A stretch of DNA of 64,000 bases from Gari tellinella (Eukaryota; Mollusca; Bivalvia; Cardiida; Psammobiidae). The DNA lies in the NCBI GenBank assembly GCA_922989275.2, contig OV277864.1:45569550-45633549 (forward strand), given 5' to 3'. A program made the translations under genes and the position numbers. Under the pieces are notes generated by a model. The model saw only the letters and a program-made list of their open reading frames with translations, searched no databases and was not told where the DNA came from. How positions within the stretch are numbered: position 1 is the first letter of the stretch; each line of letters starts with the position of its first letter. Positions 53,298 to 64,000 of this stretch are shown here, one piece after another.

Positions 53298-53409
53298 CTG
53301 CCAGTAGAGAAACAAAACACATGAATAAGTAATTATAGACACAGATCACAACTGTATCAAGATATTTCATGGCTTATATTGTAATAGGAGCCCTATTTTA
53401 GATTAACCC

Positions 53410-53619
53410 TTAACCCATTACCCCATAAATATGCCTTTTTACACAGGTCTCTAATTTATTCCTTCACTGAAGAAAATAATTCCACTTTATACAGTCATGG
53501 ATATATATTTGATAAGAAATATATTCTATATTATAGCACATTCTGTTTTACTTTCAACCTGCTTTAAGTGGTCACTTAAATCTTCAATACTAGAAACAGA
53601 CTATTGGGTAATGGGTTAA
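53410..53619. mobile_element. family A MITE, one hairpin arm lost
   Basis: TTAACCCATTACCCCATAAA..TTGGGTAATGGGTTAA; only the right arm GCACATTCTGTTTTACTTTC remains. Confidence 0.75.
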
Positions 53620-53788
53620 TGGAATATAAATGTGCTAAAAGGCGTTTCTATGGGGGGAGAGGGTTAAATGGGTCTAATGTACCTGGAACCATTATCACAC
53701 AAACCGCATGACAAAAACAAATGCACATACATGCACTTATATGTTTGTTTACATGATTTAAGATAAGAGGTTCTCCAATTATTTTATT

Positions 53789-55214
53789 AACAAGAGCCCC
53801 ATGGGGCATTATCGCTCACCTGAGAATAACTGACAAAATGGAGATAAATATTTATGTCCAGGAAGGGGTCATTTTTTACCCGAGGGGCATAATTTGAACA
53901 ATCTTGTAAGAGAACCTGTAGATGATTCTATGTGCCAAATATCTAAGATCAGGGTAGTAGGGTTTTAGACAAGAAGATTTTGTAAGTTTCCATTGGAAAA
54001 AAAATCTATTTTTAGCTCCTGTGACCTACATATCCAACAGACTGAAACCAGTTGAACAAAATAGGTAAAAGATATCCAGAAGTGTCACCATGCTGAATAT
54101 CAAAGCTCTGGCCATATAAGTTTCAGAGAAGAAGACGTTTGAAAATTTCACTATATAACTGAGACTATGTAAAACTGTGACCCACGGGGGGCCTATTTTG
54201 ACCCCAGGGGCATAATTTGAAGTAACTTGATAGAGGACCTGTAGGTGATGCTATGTGTCAAATATCTAACATTTATAATGGCCCTTGTAGTTGCAGAGAA
54301 GAAGATTTTTAAAGTTTTAATTGAAAAAATCTATTTTTAGCTCCAGTGACCTACATATGCAACCTACCAGAACCATTTGAACAATTTTGGTATAGGACAT
54401 CTAGAAATGTCACCATGCCAAATATCAAAGCTCTGGCCATATTAGTTTCAGAGAAGAAGACGTTTGAAAATTTCACTATAGAACTCTATGTAAAACTGTG
54501 ACCCCCGGGGCGGGGCCAATTTTGACCCCAGGGGCATAATTTGAACAAACTTGATAGAGGACCTGTAGGTGATGCTATGTGCCAAATATCTAAGCTCTGG
54601 CCTTTGGAGTTTCAGAGAAGAAGATTTTTTAAGTTTTCATTGAAAAATCTATTTTTAGCTCCTGTGACCTAGTTATGCAACCGACCAGAACCATTTGAAC
54701 AATTTTGGTATAGGTCATCTAGAAGTGCAACCATGCCAAATATCAAAGCTCTGGCCATATTAGTTTCAGAGAAGAAGACGTTTGAAAATTTCGCTTTATA
54801 ACTCTATGACCAACTGTGACCCCCGGGGCAGGGCCAATTTTGACCCCAGGGGCATTATTTGAACAAACTTGATAGAGGACCTGTAGATGATGCATGCTAT
54901 GTGCCAAATATCTAAGCTCTGACTATTGCAGTTTTTGACTAGAAGATTTTTTAAGATTTCCTTATTTTTTCACTTTGGTTGCCATGGCAACATGAGTTCT
55001 GCATTGTTTTTAATTCTTTGAACAAATTTGAAAGAGCTTGACCCAAGGAACATTTCTGTAAAGTTTGGTTGAATTCTGCCAAGCGGTATAGGAGAAGATG
55101 TCATTAAAAGCAATTGTTAACGACGACGCACAACGCATGACGCACGACGACGGACGACGGACACAGGGCCATCCCAATAGCTCACCATGAGCCTTTGGCT
55201 CAGGTGAGCTAAAA
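53789..55214. mobile_element. K element with GCCCCATGGGGC 5' hairpin
   Basis: AACAAGAGCCCCATGGGGCA..ATCGCTCACCTGAG to GCTCACCATGAGCCTTTGGC TCAGGTGAGC then TAAAAA. Tandem units of about 300 nt share TCTATTTTTAGCTCC.GTGAC and CCATGCCAAATATCAAAGCT. The last unit carries an extra GTTGCCATGGCAAC palindrome. Confidence 0.82.
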
Positions 55215-55336
55215 ATAGGTCAACAATTTCAATCGACAGGCAAATTAGCCAAAACCTTTTAGAATGTGACTACCATGATAATACTAAGAAACTCAGTAAG
55301 ACATATCATTTGTTTCAAATTTAAAATGTAAAGACT

Positions 55337-55582
55337 TTAACCCTTTACTCTATAGATTCACATTTTAACGCCTTAAATTAATTCCTACAAGAAAATAGTT
55401 CCAACTGAAACATTCATGAATGTACACCATTGGATTTCTTTCCTTTTACTATTAGATGGAAGCTAATAAAGCAGGTTGAAAGTAAAGCAGAATGTGCCTG
55501 AAGGCACATTCTGCTTTACTATCAACCTGCTTTAAGTGGTCACCTGTCTTCAAAACTAGAAACAGGCTATGGAGTAATAGGA
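55337..55582. mobile_element. family A MITE
   Basis: TTAACCCTTTACTCTATAGA..CAGGCTATGGAGTAATAGG; hairpin tip GTGCCTGAAGGCAC. Confidence 0.78.
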
Positions 55583-56620
55583 AACTGCAGCTCATCTAAA
55601 ACTTCACTTTAATGTTAGTGTATATCTTAAAACTTACTCATTTAGAAAAAAGGTTAATCTTGAGTATCTCAAGGCAAACAGTACACACCCTGATAAGATC
55701 AGGGATAGTTAAAGGGAGCCCAGTCTGTTCTACAGTCAAACTTTGATATCTCGAACTCACTTGAGTCGAAGATACCCGTATTTCAAAGTTAAAACATGGC
55801 TAAGCCATGTTTAAACTTTGATATAAGAATATGTTCGACTTAAGCCAGGTAAAAAATAACAAAATTCAATGAAGAAATACAGAAATGAAGACAGATTACT
55901 CGTAACTTAAAGTAGACTTGTTAAAAGTAAAGAAGAATGTCATGCCATGTATGGAGCATTCTGCTTTACTCTCAACCTGATTTAAGCTACCATCTAGTTA
56001 ACATATTTTGTTCAGGTACATGTAGTCACAAAACCAACACTTTGCTGTACTTTTTCAGACCCCATTGTATACAATACTGACAATACATAGGCAAAAAGGT
56101 ACATGTAGTTTGATTTGGGTCTACAATGCATGACACTCTGTATGCACTGTCTTTCTTCGCGCCACATTAATTACATAATCATACCCATTGAGGCATACTT
56201 TATGGACGCAATGTACACAAACTATTTTATTCACAATCAATCATCTCTGTAGACTTAACCACTTATCCAAGTTAAATCAGAAAACTGTCTATGAAATTGG
56301 CTCTATACAAATGTTATAAAATCACTTCCTTTTCCACTTTGAACACCCAACCCATATGGTATCATGACATAATGGATTATTATGTTGTCAGTGTTTCAAT
56401 CTAATATCTCTTAATCTGCATTTTTCAAAAAAACTTATTAATAAAACAATGAATTTAAAATAGTATTTGTCCTTGATTGTCAGTCATCAGTTTACTTTTG
56501 TATCTGACTGTCTGATAATTATATGGATCCAAAGTGAAATATACATTAAATTGTGATTGACAGGATAAAAGTTAAGCTAAACAAACAAGGTACTGCACTT
56601 TTCCACACAGGGCAGGTACT

Positions 56621-56827
56621 TTAACCCTTTACCCAGTAGCCAGCTGTTTCTAGTTTTGAAGGCAGGTGACCACTTAAAGCAGGTTGAATGTAAAGCAGAA
56701 TGTGCCATAAGGCGCATTCTGCTTTACTTTCAGCCTGCTTTAAGATACATTACGATAAGATATAGAATACATTTCTCATGGTGCTTACTTAAGACTAAAA
56801 AGGCGTATGTATGGGGTAATGGGTTAA
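56621..56827. mobile_element. family A MITE
   Basis: TTAACCCTTTACCCAGTAGCC..TATGGGGTAATGGGTTAA; hairpin AAAGCAGGTTGAATGTAAAG with tip GTGCCATAAGGCGC; right flank shortened. Confidence 0.82.
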
Positions 56828-56918
56828 GTATGCTTTGAACATGATATCATGATTATGAATAGACACACCTGTATCAACCAACCACTGAATGAACAAACAA
56901 GTTGGTCTCCAAAGACCT

Positions 56919-57161
56919 GGGGCCCGTTTTACTAAACTACTTACGCAAAAATTTTGCGTAAGTCAACATTTTAAATTTTAGTTTATATTTTTTATTATCA
57001 CTTGCTACAAACAGCAAATAGCCAGATCAGAGGACGCGCTTTTAGCGCGTCCTCTGATCTGGCTATTTGCTGTTTGCAAACGTTTATCATCGAAACATAA
57101 GAGTTAAACGATTTTGACTTACGCAAACATTTTGCGTAAGTTGTTTAGTAAAACGGGCCCC
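56919..57161. mobile_element. family D-type MITE with a different hairpin core
   Basis: GGGGCCCGTTTTACTAAACT / GTTTAGTAAAACGGGCCCC, subterminal ACTTACGCAAAAATTTTGCG / CGCAAACATTTTGCGTAAGT. Core is a perfect stem CAAACAGCAAATAGCCAGAT..CAGAGGACGCGC around TTTTA at about 57009-57077, unlike the core of other D copies. Confidence 0.86.
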
Positions 57162-57243
57162 AGGTGACTACTAACTACAAGGCAAAAGTAATGCAGAAAG
57201 CTCCTGCAGGACTCCCATTTATAGACCTTTTTTCAATGGCTAC

Positions 57244-57680
57244 TTAACCCATTACTCTATAGATATATGCCCTTTTACACCTCAAATTTATTCTTCCCCT
57301 GAAGAAAATAGTCCAAATTTATATAGTCACGGATAATGCAGCATAAGAATCATTTTCTAGCAAATGATAGCTTAACCCATTACCCCATAAATACGCCTTA
57401 TTTATTTTGCCACTGTACAAAATAGTTCCAATTTATAAAGTCATGACTAAATACATGAAATATTTTCTATAGTCTAGCAGATGTTAGCTTAATTAAAGCA
57501 TTAGGGTGCACACTCTGCTTTACTTTAAACCTGCTGTAAGTGGTCACCTATCTTAAGTACTAAAAACTGGCTATGGGGTAATGGGTTAAAGCAGACCGGA
57601 AGTAAAGCAAAATGCTCCTGTAGGAGCATTTAGCTTTACTTTCAGCCTGCTTTATGCAACAATCTGTCTGCAATACAAGT
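57244..57680. mobile_element. family A-like MITE interrupted by another family A MITE
   Basis: TTAACCCATTACTCTATAGA left end; after the insertion it continues AAAGCAGACCGGAAGTAAAG with tip GCTCCTGTAGGAGC and CTGCTTTATGCAACAATCTG. Confidence 0.7.
57372..57589. mobile_element. family A MITE nested at a hairpin base
   Basis: TTAACCCATTACCCCATAAA..GGGGTAATGGGTTAA inserted at GATAGC-TTAA-AGCAGACC. Hairpin partly deleted. Confidence 0.82.
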
Positions 57681-58668
57681 GTGATTTTGTATAATCCTAA
57701 TCTATCATTGCAACAATTGACGTAATATATATCTCCGCTGGCAGGAAATTGCCGATAAATATTTGACTACAATACAATCAATAGATTTCAATATAGAAAA
57801 TCCCACCCACATGATACAAGATTAATAGCACAAGGTGTGAAATAAATCAACATTATAAACACCTAAAATTTGTCTCGATCTGATAGCTATATGAAAGACA
57901 GAAAAAACAACTAAAATATTGTCTGATAGTCAGACTTTGCTATCTACTATCTTTAAATTTTTGATTTCCTTTTACTATAGACTAAATTCATGGGTTTGCA
58001 TTTCCTCAATGAGGCAATCACATTTTCCTATTTTAAGCTAAAAACATGACTGTGATCCTCAACAAATAGTAATTTTTGATTCACTATAATTATGAGTTCA
58101 ACAATTTAGCATGCCATGGCTGAAGTAACTTTTATAGGCAAATGTCAGAGGCTCTGTTGATATCAAAATTTGGTTTAAATAATTTCACATTTGCTGACTT
58201 ATAGTTCTTAACAGACTCAAACTCAAAATTCTTTCAAAACTGTTCAGCATATATTCTTGTGACCTTTGGCTGTTTAATGTCAAATAAAATAGGAAGAATA
58301 AGCCAAAAAGTACAATGTGAAGTTTACTGATGGACAATCATGCAGATTCCAAATGCTGATAAAACAATGTGGCCTTAATTTGGCTTTGTGTTGAGTTAAA
58401 AAGAATTCTTTCATCTATGCATTTACTGCAGTTATGTACAGATAGGTTTGTTTCATTCAAATAGTAAAGCCCATACTACATGTATTACAACAACACAAAT
58501 AAAGACTTGTTTTCAATATAAGGAAGAAGGTTGCATAAAGCAAAAATACTTGTAAAGCAGAAAGCTTGTGTAGGTGCTTCTACTTTATTCAGTTTATCCT
58601 GCTTTAAGCAAACACCAATATTAATGACTAGATCTCTCTTAAATGATATAATAGAGATTTTTTTAACC

Positions 58669-60456
58669 AGAGCTCCGAATGAGGGGGTATTTCAACAAGG
58701 GCCACTATGGCCCTAAATCGCTCACCTGGTAACCATGTAACCATGTACACCGTGTGACCTAGTTTTTGACCGGGCATGACCCTCATTCTATCTTGACCTC
58801 AATTTCAATGAGACAAACATTTTGTTTCATGAAGATTCAATGAATTTTGTAGTCTCTAGAGTGTTAACGAGGTTTTTCGATGATTAGACCTAGTGAACTA
58901 ATTTTTGACAAGACATAAGCCACATTTGAACTTGACCTATATTTCATTGAGGCAAACCTTTTCATCAAGTTTTATGAAGATCAAATGAAATTTGTAGTCT
59001 CTAGAGTGTTAACAAGGTTTTTCGATAATTTGACCTAGTGACCTAGTTTTTGACCAGACATGACCCACATTCAAACATGGCCTAGATTTCATTGAGGCAA
59101 TCATATTGATGAAGTTTCATGAAGATCCAATGAAATTTGTAGCCTCTAGAGTGTTAACAAGGTTTTTCGAAGATTTGACATAGTGACCTAGTTTTTGACC
59201 GGACATGACCCACATTCAAACTTGACCTAGATTTCATTAAGGCAAACATTTTGATGAAGTTTCATGAAGATCCAATGAAATTTGTAGCCTCTAGAGTGTT
59301 AACAAGGTTTTTCGAAGATTTGACCTAGTGACCTAGTTTTTGACCGGACATGACCAACATTCGAACTTGGCCTAGATTTCATTGAGGCAATCATATTGAT
59401 GAAGTTTCATTAAGATCCAATGAAATTTGTAGCCTCTAGAGTGTTAACAAGGTTTTTCGATAATTTGACCTAGTGACCTAGTTTTTGCTTGGACATGACC
59501 CACATTCAAACTTTACCTAGATTTCATTAAGGCAAACATTTTGATGAAGTTTCATGAAGATCCAATGCAATTTGTAGTCTCTAGAGTGTTAACAAGGTTT
59601 TTCGAAGATTTGACCTAGTGACCTAGTTTTTGACCGGACATGACCCACATTCGAACTTGACCTAGGTTTCATTGAGGCAATTATATTGATGAAGTTTTAT
59701 GAAGATCCAATGAAATTTGTAGCCTCTAGAGTGTTAACAAGGTTTTTCGATAATTTGACCTAGTGACCTAATTTTTTACCGGACATGACCCACATTCGAA
59801 CTTGGCCTAGATTTCATTAAGGCAAACATTGTGACCAAGTTTCATCAAGATCCAAAGAGATTTGAACCTGCTAGAGTGTTAACGAACAATTGTGGACGGA
59901 CGGACGTACGCATGAGACGGTACTTGTGTTTTTCACCCCACAAATAAGTACGGACGGACACCGTCCACATGTACATAGGTTGCATGTGAGGTGCTCACAG
60001 CTCAGGAGTACCTTCTGTACAAGTAGCTCACAATTTATGGATATATTTTGTCCATATGGATAAAGACTTGTGCAAACATGTTAGTTGTATTGCACCCTCT
60101 ACATCAGAGGATTCTTTTGAACAGGTGATGATTGGGGGGTGCAACCCACAAGTAGTGTTTTTCCCCACAAGTCTGTTTCATACACATGATGCAACTCACA
60201 ACACCCTACCCATGAGTGCGGACGGACGGACAGACAAACGACGGACGACGGACATCCAGCGATCCTAAAAGCTCACCTTGGCACTACGTGCCAGGTGAGC
60301 TAAAAACTAAAACATTTATTTCTGCATTTAAACCCTATGGTGTCATTTCTCATTGGAATCATCTCTTTGAGAATATTCTTAAAATGAGTAGTTACACCAT
60401 AAATTATGGTACTGACATAAGTGAGAAATTGTTGGATTTGTTCTGTCTGGAGCCCT
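58669..60456. mobile_element. family H MITE split by a K element
   Basis: Left CAGAGCTCCGAATGAGGGGG (58669 on), right ACTAAAACATTTATTTCTGC..TCTGGAGCCCTG (60306-60456); interrupted at 58694-60305. A family D copy abuts its right end. Confidence 0.72.
58694..60305. mobile_element. K element with exact 145-bp tandem units
   Basis: AACAAGGGCCACTATGGCCC..ATCGCTCACCTGG to GCTCACCTTGGCACTACGTG CCAGGTGAGC then TAAAAA. GTGTTAAC begins at 58861, 59006, 59151, 59296, 59441, 59586, 59731 and 59876, always 145 apart. Units share TGACCTAGTGACCTAGTTTT and TTTCATGAAGATCCAATGAA. The 3' part is unique sequence. Not CRISPR: units are long and lack variable spacers. Confidence 0.88.
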
Positions 60457-60698
60457 GGGACCCGTTTCATAAAACTTAGTACAACAAAAACGGTCGTAAG
60501 TCAAAACTTTAAAATACATTTAATTTCTGATTTCTCTATTTAATGCTGTCTTGTGATATCTCTTTGGAATCGTCTTTTCAAGAAGATTCGAAAGAGATGT
60601 CACAAGACAGGATTAGATGGAGAAATTAATCATAATTGAGACTTTTATTATTTGATTTACGAAATATTTGCCGTAGGAAGTTTTATGAAACAGCCCCC
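60457..60698. mobile_element. family D MITE
   Basis: GGGACCCGTTTCATAAAACT / AAGTTTTATGAAACAGCCCCC, AAACGGTCGTAAGTCAAAAC subterminal, hairpin CTGTCTTGTGATATCTCTTT with tip GGAATCGTCTTTTCAAGAAG. Confidence 0.8.
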
Positions 60699-60956
60699 TG
60701 TTTTACTGTCTTATCCCACAGGCTCCTGCTTCAGTTTGTGTGTAACTTGAGGAGACTTCAAGATAAAGTACCTAGGGTTAATGTATGCAACAAACAATAG
60801 ATGGTGTTGAATGGAGCAAAGCAACTTCTGAAGAAATAAAAACACTTAAACCTTTGTTTGGCGACTTTCAAAGAGAAACAGCATGATGACAATTCTTTAT
60901 AAATGTACCATTATCTTGCTGAATGTGACTTTATTGGCATTTGAACACAATTTAAT

Positions 60957-61120
60957 TTACCCATTCTCCCATATAGCTTGTTTCTAGCTTTGAAGTTAGC
61001 TGACCACTTAAAACAAGTTGAAAATAAGGAAGAGCATTCTGCTTTACTTTCAGCTTTCTGCTTTACTACAATCTGCTTTAATGGGCAGCTGTATCCAAAA
61101 AGAAGAAACAGACTTTGGGT
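60957..61120. mobile_element. family A MITE, decayed
   Basis: TTTACCCATTCTCCCATATAG left end; right end GAAACAGACTTTGGGTA; hairpin scrambled. Confidence 0.6.
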
Positions 61121-61199
61121 AGACAAAGTACCTTCTGCATAACCATTATCCTATATTTATTAAGTACTGGTATTCGCATACATTCTGAGGTTTTTAAAG

Positions 61200-61330
61200 A
61201 AATGAACCTGAAATGTAGACTTTATGATCTGTTAGTATTAGAGGGTCAGGCTATGATACAGGACGTAATTTTAGATCCCCGGCCAGGTCAAGATTTTAAC
61301 TGGTTTCAAAAGTTTCTTTGCTACGGGCTT
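61200..61330 (+). repeat. possible diverged tRNA-derived SINE
   Basis: GTTAGTATTAGAGGGTCAGG resembles a box A, and TTAGATCCCCGGCCAGGTCA resembles the box B region of the SINE at 13463 (TCAATCCCCGGCTGGGTCA). The remainder is not recognisable. An 88-codon plus-strand ORF crosses it but resembles no protein I know. Confidence 0.35.
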
Positions 61331-62578
61331 GCAGGATTGCATGTGCTATTTTTATGCTTTAACCTTTTCAACCCTCTGTAGAGATTATTCATTACATATG
61401 CAAACAGTGTAGACCCTGAACAATGTGACTGGGTGCGAGTAAAACAGGCTTTCTGCTGTTTTAATGCTGCATTATGCTCACACCTATCAGACTCAAGATA
61501 TTAATTCTATATTTACCTTTATTTCAGTGGTTTTTAACTGTCATCTTTTTGACTGCAATTTTGATGTTATGTGTTACTTCTTTAAAACTCCATGTAAATA
61601 CCCTTAATGTATAATACTATTGCACACTTAAATACATAATGTATTATACAAATACGCATAATGATGACATACCAAAGCATTAACAGTTAGTGCTTATAGT
61701 TTTCAAATGGACTCATCATTTTTCTCAGAAATATATATGACCATGGAGTTTATATTGAGACTGAGGGTTTCTCCCCAAAAAAATAAAATTATTACAATTA
61801 ATTTAATGTGCAGCCGCCCAGCTCAGAGGGCTCCTTCAGGTCTGGGTCTCCATTGTTTGTAAACGATGTATTTAACAGGTACAGGGTTGAGTACAAAGAG
61901 TACAAAAAATTATATGTAAGTAAAAATTAAATGGTACCTTACCAAAGAAATGTTTATGATATCAATGGTAAAATCACTTTTGATGTTATCATTACTGTTT
62001 ACACCCATGAGATAACACACACAAAAACCAAATGTGTATACTGAAGTTTTCAAATAAATCAAAATACCAGGTTTAACAATGAAAATTTGCATCCTTTAGC
62101 ATTCTATTTATCTACTGTAACCCTTGTATTAAGCTCCAAAGTATGTTTTTGTATATGTAAGCCTTCGCTCCAGAGCCTCTATCTTAAGTTTTGAAGACAC
62201 TGGTGACCATGACTTAACAAAACAAAAAGAATATTATTCTGAAAGTTTTGACAATAATATAAGGTAAAGCAGGACCAAAGCTCCTAAAAGCTTTACTTTC
62301 AATTTGGTTTATACAAAAATTTTAATGTTTTTCTATAACACCATCAATGGGTCTACATTTGAGCGATCATCATAGGGGAACAGTTATATTGCAAATACTT
62401 GGCTGGTTTGCTAAACAAAATCAACAAAAAGATTCAACAATTTGATACAAGGGCTATATTCATGCTTTAGGCTGAAAATGACAAAAGCTTCAACTTGATT
62501 GTCAATCACATCATTTATCCTGTTTATAATGAATTTTACAAAATGGACTGTACTGTTTTTTAAAAGAATCTAGTTTAA

Positions 62579-62800
62579 TTTTATTTTCACCCATAAATAC
62601 AAATTTTACGCCTCAAATTTATTCCTGCACTGAAGACAACAATTCTACTTTATAGAGTCCTGAATATTCAGCATTAGAAATATTTTCTAGAACCTTGTAG
62701 ATAGAAGTTTACATCAGAATGAACGTAAAGCAGAATGTGCCTCAAGGCGCATTCTGCTTTACTTTAAACCTGCTTTAAGTGCTCACCTGTCTTCAAAACT
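62579..62800. mobile_element. family A MITE, worn ends
   Basis: CACCCATAAATACAAATTTTACGCC.., hairpin with tip GTGCCTCAAGGCGC, right flank CACCTGTCTTCAAAACTA. Confidence 0.68.
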
Positions 62801-62871
62801 ACAATACAAGTTTCCAATAATATGAGTAATATTTACTTAGGGTCCACTATTTACAATGAATTGCAAAATGA

Positions 62872-62941
62872 CAATTTACAATGCGGACCCTGATCAGAGG
62901 GCTCCATTAGGAGCCCTCTGATCAGGGTCTACGCTGTTTGC
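62872..62941. repeat. hairpin module, ACCCTGATCAGAGGGCTCC
   Basis: Near-perfect stem GACCCTGATCAGAGGGCTCC / GGAGCCCTCTGATCAGGGTC with outer ..TACGCTGTTTGC, in diverged B-like flanks. Confidence 0.72.
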
Positions 62942-63247
62942 ATCATGACATTTATTGTATTTTTTACAGGTACCTTAAGTTGTTTGTAAATGACAAGTAT
63001 TATTCGTAGCTAGGGTAAAATGCATATATTAAAGCTGAATTCCGTTTTTTCACATGCAATTAGTATTTTCAATATATCTGACAATCTTCACCCATCCTCT
63101 AATACTATATATGAAAACAAAATTAGATTATAAGCACAGTTTGATTATGACAGTAAAAGATCAAACAGAAATTGACAGTACTTAGGTTGTAATTTTTATC
63201 AATAAACATTTGCCTTCACACCAATACCACAAGTATCAAATTAACCC

Positions 63248-63499
63248 TTAACCCTTTACCCCATAGCCTGTTTCTAGTATTGAAGATAGGTGATCACTTA
63301 AAGCAGGTTGAAAGTAAAGCAGAATGCGCCTTAAGGCGCATTTTGCTTTACTTTCAGCCTGCTTTAAGCTCCAATCTGCTAGAATATAGAAAATATTTCT
63401 TATGATACATATTCATAACTGTATAAATTGGAACTATTTTCTTCAATGGAGTAATAAATTATTTGTGATAAAATGCGCTTCTATGAGGGAAAGGGTTAA
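63248..63499. mobile_element. family A MITE, full length
   Basis: TTAACCCTTTACCCCATAGCC..GAGGGAAAGGGTTAA; hairpin AAAGCAGGTTGAAAGTAAAG with tip GCGCCTTAAGGCGC. The best left-hand reference copy in the window. Confidence 0.87.
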
Positions 63500-64000
63500 C
63501 CTGCTATATGCATAATATTGAGTGCAGTTTAGAAAACAGTGTTCACCTAGATCAGACAGTTTCTGATTGGTCTGCACTGTTTTCTTATAGGATCAATAAT
63601 TATAGTCTGCTCTCTTTCCTCATGAAAATTGTCTTTGTTATTAGGCAATGACTAATACAAAAGCATCATGTAGTTCAGATCATGATATAGCGTTAATCAT
63701 ATATTGAGTTTTCAACAAAAAATCAGATGTTAATAACAACGAAACAGTGCAGAACCTAGCTTTAGGAGCCCTCTGTACTGGGTCTACACTGTTTGCAAAT
63801 GATGCCATATACTCTGAGCCCACCACATTGTAACAATTAAGAAATCAAATATTTTTTCAAGAGATTATTACATGTTTCTGCACAGTAGTTTATCCTAGCT
63901 AAGATTATAACAGTCCCCTGGTATTGGACAAAATTACTCGGCCACCAAGGTTTAACCTCAGGGGAACAAGGTTAGATCACATTCTTGACCAAATTCTTAT

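Larger units (their letters stand above)
53298..64000. other. intron upstream of exon 1 in window
   Basis: About 10.7 kb without a convincing exon. It holds two K elements (53789-55214, 58694-60305), several family A copies, family D copies and decayed hairpins. The missing start exon (an MGCFC-like start and the first FERM strand in relatives) was sought on the minus strand and not recognised. 57690-58500 and 63600-64000 show no clear feature. Confidence 0.55.

Noticed and set aside
58694..60305. CRISPR-like or satellite array
   Set aside because: Units of 145 nt without spacer/repeat alternation, bounded by transposon-type ends shared with other K elements.
61115..61381. 88-codon plus-strand ORF
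   Set aside because: Starts in a decayed MITE and crosses a possible SINE; no similarity to a known protein, no supporting splice signals.
61910..62092. Minus-strand ORF followed by a GTAAGG donor-like site, candidate missing 5' FERM exon
   Set aside because: The translation does not resemble the start of a FERM domain, and there is no plausible start context.

Overview
This is eukaryotic genomic DNA, AT-rich and intron-dominated. It most resembles a marine invertebrate, probably a bivalve mollusc; that attribution is an inference from the density and style of small foldback elements and of tandem-repeat elements ending in a GCTCACC/GGTGAGC hairpin. I see no prokaryotic, viral or CRISPR signal.

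One protein-coding gene is supported. It lies on the minus strand and occupies 1852..53297. I could place 22 consecutive internal exons by GT/AG borders and phase. They total 2856 nt and read as 952 codons without a stop. The product is a band 4.1-type FERM protein of the EPB41L4A (NBL4) kind: the end of FERM lobe F1, all of F2 and F3, a FERM-adjacent region, a long Ser/Arg-rich region with the conserved EEL..EEQM.EIPY block, and a 282-residue Asn/Gln/Ser/Tyr-rich tail encoded by one 847-nt exon. The start codon and first FERM strand lie beyond the right edge or were not found. The exon nearest the left edge ends in a canonical donor, so the true C-terminus is probably beyond position 1.

Almost everything else is transposon-derived. 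Miniature foldback families dominate: A (TTAA-flanked, termini CCCATTACCCCATA, about 250 bp, some 40 copies or fragments); B (TTAA-flanked, about 250 bp); C (TTAA-flanked); D (GGGGCCYGT termini); E (CCAAGGTTATAAAG termini); F, G, L and M (TA-flanked); H (CAGGGCTCCAGATAAG termini, 5-6 bp duplications); J (short foldbacks); one TAT-flanked Harbinger-like element; and a 967-bp foldback with an 8-bp duplication. Five tandem-repeat elements (K) carry hairpins at both ends. There is also a tRNA-derived SINE and a hammerhead-like motif just inside an intron.

Region by region: 1-1.85 kb, repeats in the intron beyond the last visible exon; 1.85-2.7 kb, tail exon; 2.7-17.4 kb, a large repeat-filled intron; 17.4-22.4 kb, five exons among family A copies; 22.4-33.2 kb, Ser/Arg-region exons and the 967-bp foldback; 37-42 kb, a quieter intron; 42.3-53.3 kb, the FERM exons with two K elements; 53.3-64 kb, the upstream intron with two more K elements.

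The most interesting patterns are: (i) the same hairpin modules sit inside element families with unrelated termini and target sites; (ii) nested insertions repeatedly hit the TTAA at the base of another element's hairpin; (iii) several elements end within 0-8 nt of a splice donor; (iv) the terminal hairpins of K elements change in sequence between copies but keep base pairing.
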